Shown here piece by piece: positions 13,442-21,321 of a DNA stretch of 64,000 nucleotides. The notes under the pieces were generated by a model. That model was not told where the DNA came from, ran no database searches, and saw only the letters and a program-made list of their open reading frames with translations. Made by a program: the position numbers and the translations under genes. This DNA comes from Nocardioides mangrovicus (lineage in GTDB: Bacteria > Actinomycetota > Actinomycetes > Propionibacteriales > Nocardioidaceae). Within the stretch, counting starts at the first letter, position 1. Every line of letters begins with the position of its first letter. The stretch lies in contig NZ_RDBE01000001.1 in assembly GCF_003674065.1 (NCBI RefSeq), forward strand, positions 739,913 to 803,912, written 5' to 3'.

Positions 13442-14743
13442 ATGGGCAGTTTCGTGATCACCTCCGAGGGGCCGCACCGCCGGCCTCTGGCGGGCACCGT
13501 GCACGTGGGCGGAGCGAAGAACTCCGCGCTCAAGCTGATGGCCGCCGCCCTGCTCGCGCCGGGCCGCACCGTGATCCACAACGTGCCGCGCATCCTCGAC
13601 GTCGACGTGATGGGCCAGCTGCTCGAGCAGCTCGGCTGCCAGGTGAGCATCACCCACCCCGTCGACGTCGACCCCACCCGCGGGCTGACCAGCGGCACCG
13701 CCACCATCGACGTGCCCGAGGTGCTCGTGCCCGAGGCGCCTTATGACCTGGTGCGCCGGCTGCGGGCCTCGATCAGCGTGCTCGGCCCGCTGGTGGCGCG
13801 GTGCCGCCGTGCGAGCGTCGCGCTGCCGGGCGGCGACGCGATCGGCTCACGCGGGCTCGACATGCACGTGCGCGGGCTGGAGGAGCTGGGCGTCAAGGTG
13901 CGCGTCGAGCACGGCCAGGTGGTGGCCGAGGTGCCCGGGCGCTACGCCGGGGCCAACCTGTGGCTGGACTTCCCCAGCGTCGGCGCCACCGAGAACCTGC
14001 TCATGGCCGCGGTGCTGGCCGAGGGCACGAGCGTCATCGACAACGTCGCCCGCGAGCCCGAGATCGGCGACCTGTGCCAGATGCTGCTCTCGATGGGTGC
14101 CCGGATCGAGGGCGTCGGCAGCTCCACGCTGACCGTCGAGGGGGTCGCCGAGCTGCGGCCCACCGAGCACACCACCGTGACCGACCGGATCGTCTCGGGC
14201 ACCTGGGCGTTCGCCGCGGCCATCGCCGGCGGCGAGGTGGTGGTGCAGCACGGCGTGGCCGGCCACCTCGACCTGGTGCTGGACAAGCTGGTCGACGCCG
14301 GGGCGGAGGTGGACCAGGGTGAGGGGTCGTTCACGGTCAGGTCGTTCGAGCGGCTGCGGGCCTTCGACGTCGTCACGCTGCCCTACCCGGGCTTCCCGAC
14401 CGACCTGCAGCCCTTCGCGCTCGCGCTGGCGTCGGTCTCCCAGGGGGCCGCGATGATCACCGAGAACGTCTTCGAGGCGCGCTTCATGTTCGCCCAGGAG
14501 CTCGCCCGGCTGGGGGCCGACGTCCGCACCGACGGCCACCACGCCATCGTCCGCGGTCAGTCGGTGCTCTCCGGCGCGCCCGTGGAGGCGCACGACATCC
14601 GGGCCGGCGCGGCCCTGGTGCTGGCCGGGCTGGCCGCCCAGGGCACGACCACCGTGGCCGAGTCGCACCACATCGACCGGGGCTATCCCTCCTTCGCCGA
14701 GGTGCTCGCCGGGCTGGGTGCCGACGTGCATCGCCAGGACTGA
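13442..14743 (+). CDS. murA: UDP-N-acetylglucosamine 1-carboxyvinyltransferase (MurA), Asp-type
   Basis: A 433-residue cytosolic enzyme adding enolpyruvate from PEP to UDP-GlcNAc, the first committed peptidoglycan step. The catalytic Lys-Asn pair is in GGAKNSALK (Lys26-Asn27) and the two inside-out alpha/beta domains are complete. The loop that holds the fosfomycin-reactive Cys115 in E. coli reads [10 protein letters not shown], with Asp132 in place of Cys, the change that makes mycobacterial MurA insensitive to fosfomycin. ATG 13442 lies seven bases after TATCGT. Confidence 0.96.
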   Translation: MGSFVITSEGPHRRPLAGTVHVGGAKNSALKLMAAALLAPGRTVIHNVPRILDVDVMGQLLEQLGCQVSITHPVDVDPTRGLTSGTATIDVPEVLVPEAPYDLVRRLRASISVLGPLVARCRRASVALPGGDAIGSRGLDMHVRGLEELGVKVRVEHGQVVAEVPGRYAGANLWLDFPSVGATENLLMAAVLAEGTSVIDNVAREPEIGDLCQMLLSMGARIEGVGSSTLTVEGVAELRPTEHTTVTDRIVSGTWAFAAAIAGGEVVVQHGVAGHLDLVLDKLVDAGAEVDQGEGSFTVRSFERLRAFDVVTLPYPGFPTDLQPFALALASVSQGAAMITENVFEARFMFAQELARLGADVRTDGHHAIVRGQSVLSGAPVEAHDIRAGAALVLAGLAAQGTTTVAESHHIDRGYPSFAEVLAGLGADVHRQD

Positions 14744-14818
14744 CCCGCGCGTCGCTGCGTGATCTGGGCCACGGCGGGGGTGACGATGGGCGCGCGGGGG
14801 CTGAACGGCGGGGACCGG

Positions 14819-15133
14819 ATGGGCACGGAGATCTATCGCGACGGGGCGGTGCTGGTGGTCGTGGGACCACTCGACGCCCGGTGCGTGTGCGAGGTGCGCT
14901 CGGCCGTCTACGACCTGCTGGCCGCCTACCCCGAGGGGATCCACGTCGACCTCACCGACGTGCCGTGGGTGGACTCGGCGGCGCTGAACATGCTGGCGAT
15001 GGCGGCCCACCATGCCGAGGTCGAGCAGCGTCACCTGCGGCTGCGCGGCTGCTCCAAGGCACTGCGTCGCACCCTCTACCGGACCCGGTTGCGGGCCCTG
15101 TTCGAGCTCGAGGGCGGCACCGCGGCCGGGTAG
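14819..15133 (+). CDS. STAS-domain protein (anti-sigma factor antagonist-like)
   Basis: A protein of about 104 residues made of one STAS domain: beta strands DGAVLVVVGPLDARC and IHVDLTDVPWVDSAAL, with the Asp-Ser of the loop that is phosphorylated in SpoIIAA-type antagonists (WVDSAALNML). No partner kinase or sigma factor is adjacent. The start is uncertain: ATG 14819 fits the domain edge; an in-frame ATG at 14786 would add 11 residues. It lies between murA and the mutase and may be part of a stress or regulatory switch. Confidence 0.7.
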   Translation: MGTEIYRDGAVLVVVGPLDARCVCEVRSAVYDLLAAYPEGIHVDLTDVPWVDSAALNMLAMAAHHAEVEQRHLRLRGCSKALRRTLYRTRLRALFELEGGTAAG

Positions 15134-15163
15134 CGGCGCCCCTGAGGAATACCTCACTGATCG

Positions 15164-15193
15164 GTGACCGGCGGGTAACCCCGGCCTTACCCT
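15164..15193 (+). promoter_or_regulatory. Promoter of the ethylmalonyl-CoA mutase gene
   Basis: GTGACC (15164-15169, four of six matches to TTGACA) and TACCCT (15188-15193) are 18 bases apart. The ATG at 15200 is six bases after the -10 element and no Shine-Dalgarno is present, which fits a leaderless transcript. Confidence 0.5.
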
Positions 15194-15199
15194 CCGGAC

Positions 15200-17191
15200 A
15201 TGACCGAGCGCGACAAGCCCTGGGTGATGCGGACCTACGCCGGTCACTCCAGCGCGGCCGACAGCAACCGGCTCTACCGGGGCAACCTGGCCAAGGGGCA
15301 GACCGGGCTCTCGGTGGCCTTCGACCTGCCCACCCAGACCGGGTACGACCCCGACTCGCCGCTGGCCAAGGGCGAGGTCGGCAAGGTCGGCGTGCCGGTG
15401 CCGCACCTGGGCGAGATGCGCCGGCTCTTCGAGGACATCCCGCTGACCGGGATGAACACCTCGATGACCATCAACGCCACCGCCATGTGGCTGCTGGCGC
15501 TCTACCAGGTGGTGGCCGAGGAGCAGAACCCCTCGGCCGAACCCGCCGAGGTGGCCGCCCAGCTGGCCGGGACCACCCAGAACGACATCATCAAGGAGTA
15601 CCTCTCCCGCGGCACCTACGTGTTCCCGCCCGAGCACTCGCTGCGGCTGATCGCCGACGTCATCTCCTACACCGTCCACCAGATCCCGAAGTGGAACCCG
15701 GTCAACATCTGCAGCTACCACCTGCAGGAGGTCGGCGCGACGCCGGTGCAGGAGCTCGCCTACTCACTGTGCACCGCGATCGCCGTGCTCGACGAGGTCA
15801 AGGACGCGGGCCAGGTGTCCGAGGAGGACTTCGGACGGGTGGTCGGACGGATCTCGTTCTTCGTCAACGCCGGCGTGCGCTTCGTCGAGGAGATGTGCAA
15901 GATGCGGGCCTTCGTCCGGCTGTGGGACGAGATCACCCGCGAGCGCTACGGCGTCGAGGACCCGAAGATGCGCCGCTTCCGCTACGGCGTGCAGGTCAAC
16001 TCGTTGGGGCTGACCGAGGCGCAGCCCGAGAACAACGTGCAGCGCATCGTCTTGGAGATGCTGGGCGTGACGCTGTCGAAGGACGCCCGCGCCCGCGCCG
16101 TGCAGCTGCCCGCCTGGAACGAGGCGCTCGGCCTGCCGCGGCCCTGGGACCAGCAGTGGTCGCTGCGGCTGCAGCAGGTGCTGGCCGTGGAGTCCGACCT
16201 GCTGGAGTACGACGACATCTTCGAGGGCTCGGTCGTCGTCGAGGCCAAGGTGGAGCAGCTGTGCGCCGACGCGCGCGCCGAGATCGACCGGGTGCAGGCG
16301 ATGGGTGGCGCCGTGGCCGCCGTGGAGTACATGAAGCAGGCGCTGGTCTCCTCCCACTCGGCCCGCCGGGGGCGGATCGAGAGCGGCGAGGAGAAGATCG
16401 TCGGGGTCAACTGCTACGAGACCACCGAGCCCTCGCCGCTGACCGCCGACCTCGACACCGCCATCCAGACCGCCGACCCGGAGGCCGAGCGCAGCGCGAT
16501 CGCCTCGCTGGAGGCTTGGCGATCCGAGCGCGACGACGACGGGGTGCGCGTCGCGCTGGAGAACCTGGCCGCGGCCGCGAAGACCGACACCAACCTCATG
16601 GCCGCCACCTTGGAGGCCGCGCGCGCCGGCGCGACGACGGGGGAGTGGGCCGGCACCCTGCGCGAGGTGTTCGGCGAGTACCGCGCGCCCACCGGCGTCT
16701 CGGGGTCGGCCGTGGCCGAGGCCGGCGCCGAGCTCAGCGAGCTGCGCGAGAAGGTGAAGTCCACCGGCGAGGAGCTCGGCGGCCGGCTGCGGCTGCTGGT
16801 CGGCAAGCCCGGCCTCGACGGCCACTCCAACGGCGCTGAGCAGGTGGCCGTCCGCGCCCGCGACGCCGGCTTCGAGGTCGTCTACCAGGGCATCCGGCTC
16901 ACGCCGGAGCAGATCGTCTCCGCCGCCGTGGCCGAGGACGTCCACGCGATCGGCCTCTCGATTCTCTCGGGCTCCCACATGGAGCTGGTGCCCGACGTGC
17001 TGGCCAAGATGAAGCAGGCCGGCATCGACGACGTCCCCGTCATCGTCGGCGGCATCATCCCCGCCTCCGACGCCCGCAGGCTCGAGGAGCTCGGGGTCGC
17101 GGCCGTCTTCACGCCCAAGGACTTCAGCCTGACCGAGTCGACCTCGGGGATCGTCGACGCGATCAGGCGGGCCAACGGCCTGGCGGTCTGA
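15200..17191 (+). CDS. ecm: Ethylmalonyl-CoA mutase (Ecm/MeaA), adenosylcobalamin-dependent
   Basis: A 663-residue single-chain mutase. The N-terminal (beta/alpha)8 acyl-CoA barrel begins with WVMRTYAGHSSAADSN and has TGLSVAFDLPTQTGYD, MNTSMTINATA and NICSYHLQE. The C-terminal B12 domain (from about residue 528) has the DxHxxG base-off motif in GLDGHSNGAEQ, SILSGSH and VGGIIP. The start sequence and single-subunit length match MeaA/Ecm rather than the two-subunit methylmalonyl-CoA mutase. It converts (2R)-ethylmalonyl-CoA to methylsuccinyl-CoA in the ethylmalonyl-CoA pathway; crotonyl-CoA carboxylase/reductase, epimerase and MeaB are at 29796-33958. Confidence 0.9.
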   Translation: MTERDKPWVMRTYAGHSSAADSNRLYRGNLAKGQTGLSVAFDLPTQTGYDPDSPLAKGEVGKVGVPVPHLGEMRRLFEDIPLTGMNTSMTINATAMWLLALYQVVAEEQNPSAEPAEVAAQLAGTTQNDIIKEYLSRGTYVFPPEHSLRLIADVISYTVHQIPKWNPVNICSYHLQEVGATPVQELAYSLCTAIAVLDEVKDAGQVSEEDFGRVVGRISFFVNAGVRFVEEMCKMRAFVRLWDEITRERYGVEDPKMRRFRYGVQVNSLGLTEAQPENNVQRIVLEMLGVTLSKDARARAVQLPAWNEALGLPRPWDQQWSLRLQQVLAVESDLLEYDDIFEGSVVVEAKVEQLCADARAEIDRVQAMGGAVAAVEYMKQALVSSHSARRGRIESGEEKIVGVNCYETTEPSPLTADLDTAIQTADPEAERSAIASLEAWRSERDDDGVRVALENLAAAAKTDTNLMAATLEAARAGATTGEWAGTLREVFGEYRAPTGVSGSAVAEAGAELSELREKVKSTGEELGGRLRLLVGKPGLDGHSNGAEQVAVRARDAGFEVVYQGIRLTPEQIVSAAVAEDVHAIGLSILSGSHMELVPDVLAKMKQAGIDDVPVIVGGIIPASDARRLEELGVAAVFTPKDFSLTESTSGIVDAIRRANGLAV

Positions 17192-17206
17192 TCACCAGTC
17201 CAGCTC

Positions 17207-17695
17207 TTACCAACCCAGCGTGCCGGGCTCGCCCTTGAACGGGCCGACCACCCGCGAGGTGATCCAGCCGCCGTAGAAGCCGCCGGCCTGGGCGGTGACG
17301 ACCTCGCCGTCGACGACGCAGCGGTCGACGGCGCCGGGCATCACGGCGAGATGGTCGCGCAGCACCTCGAAGCCCGGCGTCGGGTCGGGGTAGGTCCACG
17401 CTGCGCGCGCAGCGACGAGGTCGCCGCCGAGCAGGTCGTAGTAGGCAGCGACGCCCTTCCACTCGCAGAACGAGGACCCGGCGGCCGGCCGCCGCGATCC
17501 GTCGACGAACGCGCCCAGCGGCAGGTAGTACGTCGGCGGGTGGCTGGTCTCCAGGACCCGGTAGGAGCTGGTCGTGCGGGCCACCACCTGCCCGCCCAGC
17601 ACCACCTCGACCGTCTCGTCGCTGGCCTGTACCGCCGGTGGCCGGGGGTAGTCCCACACCGACTCCTGGCCGGGGCCTGGTTGCTCGCGCCTCAC
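17207..17695 (-). CDS. DUF427 family protein
   Basis: A protein of 162 residues with the DUF427 beta fold: ESVWDYPRPPAV at the start, RVLETSHPPTYYLP, FCEWKGVAAYYD and AAWTYPDP. The family is widespread in actinobacteria with no firm function. The GTG at 17695 is preferred because the family normally begins just before the ESVWDYPRPP motif; an in-frame start at 17788 would add 31 polar residues and would lie inside the iron box at 17781-17799. Convergent with the mutase gene, 15 bases apart. Confidence 0.75.
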   Translation of the reverse strand: MRREQPGPGQESVWDYPRPPAVQASDETVEVVLGGQVVARTTSSYRVLETSHPPTYYLPLGAFVDGSRRPAAGSSFCEWKGVAAYYDLLGGDLVAARAAWTYPDPTPGFEVLRDHLAVMPGAVDRCVVDGEVVTAQAGGFYGGWITSRVVGPFKGEPGTLGW

Positions 17696-17780
17696 CCTGG
17701 CACGGTAGTCGGTGACGAACGGACCTCGTTCGTCCGGTTCGTCGTGCCGATCGTCACTGACTACCCGGAGACCCGGCTGG

Positions 17781-17799
17781 TCAGGCAAGGCTTACCTCA
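17781..17799. promoter_or_regulatory. IdeR/DtxR-type iron box
   Basis: The 19 bases TCAGGCAAGGCTTACCTCA match the actinobacterial IdeR/DtxR consensus TTAGGTTAGGCTAACCTAA at 14 of 19 positions, including the core AGG...AGGCT.ACCT. It ends one base before a TAGGCT -10 element. The downstream ferritin gene supports a role in iron control. Binding itself is inference. Confidence 0.65.
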
Positions 17800-17800
17800 G

Positions 17801-17806
17801 TAGGCT
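17801..17806 (+). promoter_or_regulatory. -10 element of the small Cys4 protein and ferritin genes
   Basis: TAGGCT, six bases before GTG 17813, fits the leaderless pattern repeated in this window. The iron box occupies roughly -32 to -14 relative to that start. Confidence 0.45.
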
Positions 17807-17812
17807 GCCCGC

Positions 17813-17947
17813 GTGGCGAAGAAGCCGAAGAAGAAGTGCTGCGTGTCCCGGTCGCGGTGCAAGCGCTGCCCGATCCGGATGCTCAAGGAGGGCACGCTGC
17901 CCGAGGGGTATACCGTCAAGCGGCGCAAGCTCGTGAAGGCAGCCTGA
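17813..17947 (+). CDS. 44-residue four-cysteine basic protein upstream of ferritin
   Basis: GTG 17813 to TGA 17947 encodes a very basic small protein (Lys/Arg about 17 of 44 residues) with four cysteines, Cys9, Cys10, Cys16 and Cys19, in KKKCCVSRSRCKRCP, then a PEGYTVKRRKL segment. The CC-x5-C-x2-C spacing could bind zinc, iron or an iron-sulfur centre. It has no Shine-Dalgarno but a TAGGCT -10 six bases upstream, and an IdeR-like box just before that. Ferritin follows after 17 bases. I recall similar short Cys-rich proteins in other actinobacteria but no known function. Confidence 0.75.
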   Translation: MAKKPKKKCCVSRSRCKRCPIRMLKEGTLPEGYTVKRRKLVKAA

Positions 17948-17964
17948 CCAGGAGTCGCGACCCG

Positions 17965-18489
17965 ATGACCGCACCCCGCCTCGTCGACCAGATCAACGAC
18001 CAGATCGGCAACGAACTGGCCGCGCACAGCCAGTACCTGGCCTGTGCCGTCTACTACGACGCGCTGACCATGCCGCAGATGGCGGCGTTCTTCTACGCCC
18101 AGGCGCTCGAGGAGCGCACTCACGCGATGATGTTCGTGCAGTACCTGCTCGACACCGACGCCGACGTGCAGATCCCGGCCGTCGAGGGCCCGGTCACCAC
18201 GTTCGCCGACGTCGTCGCCCCCGTCGAGCTCGCGCTGGCCCAGGAGCGGCGCGTGACCGACCAGATCAGCGCCCTCATGCTCACCGCGCGCGAGGACCAC
18301 GACTTCGTCTCCGAGCAGTTCCTGCAGTGGTTCCTCAAGGAGCAGGTCGAGGAGGTCGCCACCATGGACGACCTGCTGGCGGTAGCCACCCGCAACCGCG
18401 ACGACATCGACGACATCGAGGACTACGTCGCCCGCGAGCAGGGCGCTGAGGGCGCCGACGCCACTGCTCCCCGCGCCGCCGGAGCGTGA
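17965..18489 (+). CDS. Ferritin (non-heme, BfrB/Ftn type)
   Basis: A 174-residue four-helix iron-storage protein. Ferroxidase residues are visible: Glu17 in NELAAHSQYL, Glu50 and His53 in the ExxH of ALEERTHAMMF, and the later helix LQWFLKEQVEEVATM. No bacterioferritin heme Met pattern stands out, so it is closer to ferritin BfrB. An acidic, Ala-rich tail follows. AGGAG precedes ATG 17965. It overlaps the next start by four bases and shares an iron-box promoter with the small Cys protein. Confidence 0.9.
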   Translation: MTAPRLVDQINDQIGNELAAHSQYLACAVYYDALTMPQMAAFFYAQALEERTHAMMFVQYLLDTDADVQIPAVEGPVTTFADVVAPVELALAQERRVTDQISALMLTAREDHDFVSEQFLQWFLKEQVEEVATMDDLLAVATRNRDDIDDIEDYVAREQGAEGADATAPRAAGA

Positions 18490-19220
18490 ACCCGGTCGAC
18501 CTGGAGTGGGGGCTGGCCGGCGCGGAGCGACTGGCGGCGGAGGCCGACGTCAGCGTGGTCGTCGACGTGCTCAGCTTCACCACGACCCTCTCGGTGGCGC
18601 TCGAGGCCGGCATGACGGTGTTCCCGTACCCGTGGGCGTCGGCGCAAGCCGCGGCGTTCGCCGGTGAGCGCGACGCCGTGCTCGCGGTCGGCCGCCGAGC
18701 CGCCGCGCCGGGGGAGGTGAGCCTCTCGCCGACGTCGGTCCGCGCCGCGCGCGGCATCGAGCGGCTGGTGCTGCCCTCGCCGAACGGCTCGACCATCGCC
18801 CACGCGCTGGGGGCCGGCACGCTCGCCGCGTCGCTGCGCAACCGCGCCGCCGTGGCCACCGCCCTGGTCGGGGTGGACCGGATTCTGCTGGTGCCCGCCG
18901 GCGAGCGCTGGGACGACGGCTCGCTGCGCCCCGCCGTGGAGGACCTGTGGGGCGCCGGCGGCGTCGCCGCCGCGCTCGAGGACGCCGGCCGCTCCCTGAG
19001 CGAGGAGGCCGCGGCCGCCGCAGCGGCCTACCGGCTCGTGGCGACCAGGATCGCCGAGGCGCTGTCGGCCTGCGTGAGCGGTCAGGAGCTGATCGGCTAC
19101 GGATTCGGTGACGACGTGGCGGTCGCGGCCGAATTGGACGCCAGCCACGTCGTCCCGCGGCTCCGCGAGGACGGCGCGTTCGCCTCGTGTGCTGGAGCGG
19201 CCGCTGAGACGACCACCTGA
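18486..19220 (+). CDS. ComB-family (2-phosphosulfolactate phosphatase-like) protein
   Basis: A 244-residue protein with the ComB motifs VVVDVLSFTTTLSVALEAG, LVLPSPNGSTIAHAL and LLVPAGERWDDGSLRPAVED. In methanogens and some bacteria ComB removes phosphate from 2-phosphosulfolactate; actinobacteria make no coenzyme M by that route, so the real substrate here is unknown (another phosphorylated hydroxy-acid is possible). GTG 18486 overlaps the ferritin stop (GTGA), so it is translated together with ferritin, which is unexpected. Confidence 0.8.
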   Translation: MNPVDLEWGLAGAERLAAEADVSVVVDVLSFTTTLSVALEAGMTVFPYPWASAQAAAFAGERDAVLAVGRRAAAPGEVSLSPTSVRAARGIERLVLPSPNGSTIAHALGAGTLAASLRNRAAVATALVGVDRILLVPAGERWDDGSLRPAVEDLWGAGGVAAALEDAGRSLSEEAAAAAAAYRLVATRIAEALSACVSGQELIGYGFGDDVAVAAELDASHVVPRLREDGAFASCAGAAAETTT

Positions 19221-19233
19221 GCACACGAGGCGG

Positions 19234-19920
19234 TCAGAAGAGCCGGGACTCGGCGTCGTCCATGCCGCGCAGGGCGTCGTAGTCGACCAGCGCGCAGTCG
19301 ATGCCGCGGTCGGTGGCCAGCACGCGGGCCTGGGGCTTGATCTCCTGGGCCGCGAAGACGCCGCGTACCGGGCCCTTGCGGGTCAGGGCCGGGTCGCGGT
19401 TGAGCAGGTCGAGGTAGCGGGTGAGCTGCTCGACACCGTCGATCTCGCCGCGGCGCTTGATCTCGACGGCCACCGAGAGGCCCGCGGCGTCGCGGCACAT
19501 CAGGTCGACGGGGCCGATGGCGGTGGGGAACTCGCGGCGCACCAGCGTGAGGCCGTCGGCCAGCGTGGCGGGGTGCTCGGCGAGGAGCTCCTGCAGGTGC
19601 TTCTCGACGCCATCCTTCTGCAGGCCGGGGTCGATGCCGAGGTCGTGGCTGGTGTCGTGGAGCACCTCGTCGATGAGGATGCGCAGCGTGTCGTCGGACT
19701 TGGCCTGCGACACCACCCACTCGTCGCGGCCGTCCTCGGCGGTGCCGAACCGCACGGTGCACGGCGGGCTCATCCAGTTCAGCGGCTTGTAGGAGCCGCC
19801 GTCGGAGTGCACGAGCACCGAGCCGTCGGACTTGAGCATCAGCACCCGCGTGGCCATCGGCAGGTGGGCGGTGAGGCGTCCGGCGTAGTCGACCTGGCAC
19901 CGTGCGACGACGATCCTCAC
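19234..19920 (-). CDS. nucS: Mismatch-specific endonuclease NucS (EndoMS)
   Basis: A 228-residue nuclease of the non-canonical mismatch repair system used by actinobacteria instead of MutS/MutL. N-terminal dimer domain starts [14 protein letters not shown] with [10 protein letters not shown]; the C-terminal PD-(D/E)xK site is GPVDLMCRD and [21 protein letters not shown]. The extreme C-terminus DDAESRLF looks like the beta-clamp binding tail. GTG 19920 is chosen because the family begins exactly there; a TAGATT -10 element ends eight bases before it, suggesting a leaderless mRNA. Confidence 0.92.
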   Translation of the reverse strand: MRIVVARCQVDYAGRLTAHLPMATRVLMLKSDGSVLVHSDGGSYKPLNWMSPPCTVRFGTAEDGRDEWVVSQAKSDDTLRILIDEVLHDTSHDLGIDPGLQKDGVEKHLQELLAEHPATLADGLTLVRREFPTAIGPVDLMCRDAAGLSVAVEIKRRGEIDGVEQLTRYLDLLNRDPALTRKGPVRGVFAAQEIKPQARVLATDRGIDCALVDYDALRGMDDAESRLF

Positions 19921-19949
19921 GAGGCGCGAATCTACGCGACACTGGTGGC
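19921..19949. promoter_or_regulatory. 29-base divergent promoter between nucS and a GNAT gene
   Basis: On the minus strand TAGATT (19934 to 19929) serves nucS. On the plus strand a GACACT hexamer lies seven bases before the GNAT ATG and is a weaker -10 candidate. No Shine-Dalgarno fits either gene. Confidence 0.4.
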
Positions 19950-20429
19950 ATGCACGCAGTCCGGTTCGCCGAGGAGGCCGACCTGCCGCTGCTGGCCGGC
20001 ATCGAGGACGAGGGCGACCAGCTGGTGGTCGACCTGATCGGTCCCTCGGGCTTCGAAGCGCCGTCGACGGGTCAGTGGCGCGACGCCCAACCGGGGTTCC
20101 TGCTGGTGGCGGGTCGACCGCCGGTCGGCTTCGCGCACGTGCTCGAGGAGGACGGCAGCGCGCACCTGGAGCAGCTCGTCGTGCGACCCGCCGAGCAACG
20201 TCGCGGCGTGGGGCGCGAGCTGGTCGAGGCGGCCTGCGAGGAGGCACTGCGTCGCGGTCACAGCCGGCTGACCCTCACGACCTATCGCGACGTCTCGTTC
20301 AACCGGCCCTGGTACGAGCGGCTCGGCTTCACCGTCGTCGACCAGCCGACGGGCGTCCTGGCCCGCCACGTCGAGGCGGAGCGGAAGTACGCCGTCCATG
20401 CTGCGAGGGTGGCGATGGCACGTGGCTGA
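19950..20429 (+). CDS. GNAT family N-acetyltransferase
   Basis: A 159-residue acetyl-CoA-dependent transferase. The acetyl-CoA loop is in motif [24 protein letters not shown] (R-R-G-V-G), followed by the [11 protein letters not shown] motif B. The acceptor cannot be told. ATG 19950 is the first Met at the domain start. The stop overlaps the oxidase gene by eight bases. Confidence 0.85.
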   Translation: MHAVRFAEEADLPLLAGIEDEGDQLVVDLIGPSGFEAPSTGQWRDAQPGFLLVAGRPPVGFAHVLEEDGSAHLEQLVVRPAEQRRGVGRELVEAACEEALRRGHSRLTLTTYRDVSFNRPWYERLGFTVVDQPTGVLARHVEAERKYAVHAARVAMARG

Positions 20430-21321
20430 GCGCGTGCTCGTCGTCGGCGCCGGGGTGGTCGGGCTCAGCTGCGCCGTGCGCCTGCTGGAGTCCGGGCACC
20501 AGGTCGACGTGCTGGCTCGCGACCTGCCGCGCGAGACGACGTCGGCGGTCGCGGCGGCGCTCTGGTACCCCTACCTGGTCGAGCCGCGCGAGCGGGTGAG
20601 CGCGTGGTCCGCGGCGAGCTTCGAGACGTTCGCGGCGCTGGCCAAGGACGAGGCCACCGGCGTACGGATGCTGCGCGGCCGCGAGCTGGTGGCGCCGGGC
20701 GCGCCCGCGCCGTGGTGGGGCGACGCCGTGCCGGACCTTGAGGTCGGCGAGGGGGAGTGGCGCTTCACCAGCCCGGTGGCCGACATGCCCGTCTACGTCG
20801 ACTGGCTGGCCGCCCGCGTGGGCAAGCTCGGCGGCACGATCACCCGGATGAACCTCGCTGCACTGCCCGAGCTGCCGGGAGGCCTGGTCGTGGACTGCTC
20901 GGGCATCGGTGCGCGGCTGCTGGCCCGCGACCTGAGCGTGACGCCGGTCCGCGGCCAGGTGGTGCTGCTCGAGCAGTGGGGGCTCGACACCTGGCACCTC
21001 GACGACACCGACCCCGACCACCCGGTCTACGTGATCCCGCGCCGGCACGAGGTGGTCGTCGGCGGCACGGCTGTCGAGGGCGAGTGGAGCCGCACGCCGG
21101 CCCCCGCGGTGGCGCAGGAGATCCTGCGCCGCGCCGCCGTCCTGGTGCCCGAGATCGCCGGCACGCGCGTCGTGCGCCACAAGGTCGGGCTGCGACCCGC
21201 ACGTCCGCAGGTCCGGGTGGAGCGCCAGGGCGACGTCGTGCACTGCTACGGCCACGGCGGCGCGGGGATGACCGTCTCGTGGGGCTGCGCCGACGAGGTC
21301 AGCGCGCTATGTGCTCGATGA
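20422..21321 (+). CDS. FAD-dependent D-amino acid oxidase
   Basis: A 299-residue flavoprotein of the DAO family. The FAD dinucleotide-binding motif VLVVGAGVVGLSCAVRLLESG is at the N-terminus (GxGxxG), YVIPRRHEVVVGGT carries the substrate-side residues, and GHGGAGMTVSWGCA is the C-terminal flavin-contact motif. It oxidises D-amino acids to oxo-acids with hydrogen peroxide. GTG 20422 is preferred because the flavin motif follows at once and it is coupled to the previous stop; ATG 20398 is an alternative. Confidence 0.85.
   Translation: MAERVLVVGAGVVGLSCAVRLLESGHQVDVLARDLPRETTSAVAAALWYPYLVEPRERVSAWSAASFETFAALAKDEATGVRMLRGRELVAPGAPAPWWGDAVPDLEVGEGEWRFTSPVADMPVYVDWLAARVGKLGGTITRMNLAALPELPGGLVVDCSGIGARLLARDLSVTPVRGQVVLLEQWGLDTWHLDDTDPDHPVYVIPRRHEVVVGGTAVEGEWSRTPAPAVAQEILRRAAVLVPEIAGTRVVRHKVGLRPARPQVRVERQGDVVHCYGHGGAGMTVSWGCADEVSALCAR

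Noticed and set aside
15134-15199. B12 riboswitch upstream of the cobalamin-dependent mutase
   Set aside because: The gap is only 66 bases and the transcript looks leaderless, leaving no room for a cobalamin aptamer.
17696-17788. N-terminal extension of the DUF427 protein
   Set aside because: It overlaps the iron box and adds residues not seen in the family, though it cannot be fully excluded.
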